Assembly (NCBI GenBank): GCA_031428635.1
Contig: JANPPS010000070.1
Location: forward strand, 1 to 13,221
Length of the DNA: 13,221 bases
Reading direction: 5' to 3'
Origin: JANPPS01 sp031428635
GTDB lineage: Bacteria; Pseudomonadota; Alphaproteobacteria; Acetobacterales; Acetobacteraceae
Part shown: positions 13,120 to 13,221 of the stretch, one piece after another
How the letters are laid out: every line of letters starts with the position of its first letter
Numbering within the stretch: position 1 is the stretch's first letter
Program-made: the position numbers and the translations under genes
Notes under the pieces: generated by a model
The model's input: only the letters and a program-made list of their open reading frames with translations
Told to the model about the DNA's origin: nothing
Databases searched by the model: none

Positions 13120-13148
13120 GCGGGTGGGGTTCGCCCTTCCCGCAGAAC
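13115..13148. repeat. Strong 10-bp stem hairpin with TTCG tetraloop
   Basis: GTTCTGCGGG (13115-13124) pairs perfectly with CCCGCAGAAC (13139-13148). After a T-T mismatch the inner arms continue as GGGG / CCCT (one G-T wobble) around a TTCG tetraloop, giving a stem of about 15 bp in total. No T-run follows on + (next bases AGGTTTGAGG). On - the distal side reads AATTTCC, so it is not a classic rho-independent terminator. It may be a palindromic repeat unit (REP-like), an IS end structure or an attenuator-like hairpin. Confidence 0.5.
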
Positions 13149-13221
13149 AGGTTTGAGGTGGCCATCGGATCAGCAGGCTACGGTGGAGTTGCGAGGCTTC
13201 ACCCGAACCGATGAGGACCCG

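Noticed and set aside
13115..13148. tRNA T-arm or tRNA gene, because the loop contains GGTTCG
   Set aside because: The stem is far too long for a T-arm and no anticodon arm, acceptor stem or CCA end can be laid out around it.
12893..13165. Minus-strand open frame of 90 codons at the right end
   Set aside because: It is in a different frame from the transposase-like tail and shows no recognisable motif, so it is not supported as a gene.
1..13221. CRISPR array, rRNA, prophage or defence island
   Set aside because: No regularly spaced repeats, no conserved rRNA sequence and no phage or defence-type genes were seen on either strand.

Overview
The window is a GC-rich stretch (visually about 65% G+C) of a bacterial chromosome, most likely alphaproteobacterial. 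The best lineage marker is the pairing of rpsU (ribosomal protein S21) with a divergently transcribed COQ9-family gene, an arrangement typical of Alphaproteobacteria. TTG and GTG starts are frequent. I cannot assign a genus.

Region 1 (1-4580, + strand) is one tightly packed operon. It starts with the 3' part of a 5-oxoprolinase/hydantoinase B-type gene cut by the window edge. A complete livH-livM-livG-livF set for a branched-chain-amino-acid-type (HAAT) ABC importer follows. Junctions are 4-bp and 1-bp overlaps, a 1-nt gap and an 11-bp overlap, so translation is probably coupled. No periplasmic binding protein is in view. The linkage suggests import followed by cleavage of a cyclic amide or similar compound, not necessarily leucine/isoleucine/valine transport.

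Region 2 (4656-7671, + strand) holds an EamA-type drug/metabolite exporter, a qmcA-like SPFH membrane protein overlapping its NfeD/YbbJ partner by 4 bp, and a membrane-anchored GGDEF-family protein whose signature has decayed to RDHEF. An extended -10 promoter inside an 8-bp inverted repeat lies just before qmcA.

Region 3 (7679-9835, - strand) holds a transglutaminase-like protease-fold protein, then a two-gene unit def (peptide deformylase) to COQ9-family. The def gene is read away from rpsU, with a 137-bp shared upstream region.

Region 4 (9973-12686) has rpsU and a secreted alpha/beta hydrolase on +, a PaiB-family FMN-binding regulator on -, and a divergent PhzF-family epimerase/isomerase on +.

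Region 5 (12687-13221) has no intact gene. It carries several hairpins, a 3' remnant of an IS5-type transposase on -, and a weaker fragment resembling an IS630 transposase on +. It looks like a decayed insertion-sequence graveyard. I see no tRNA, rRNA, CRISPR array or phage genes. Most of the window is housekeeping or common metabolic content. The best leads are the degenerate GGDEF protein, the oxoprolinase-transporter coupling, the qmcA promoter palindrome and the terminal hairpin/IS region.
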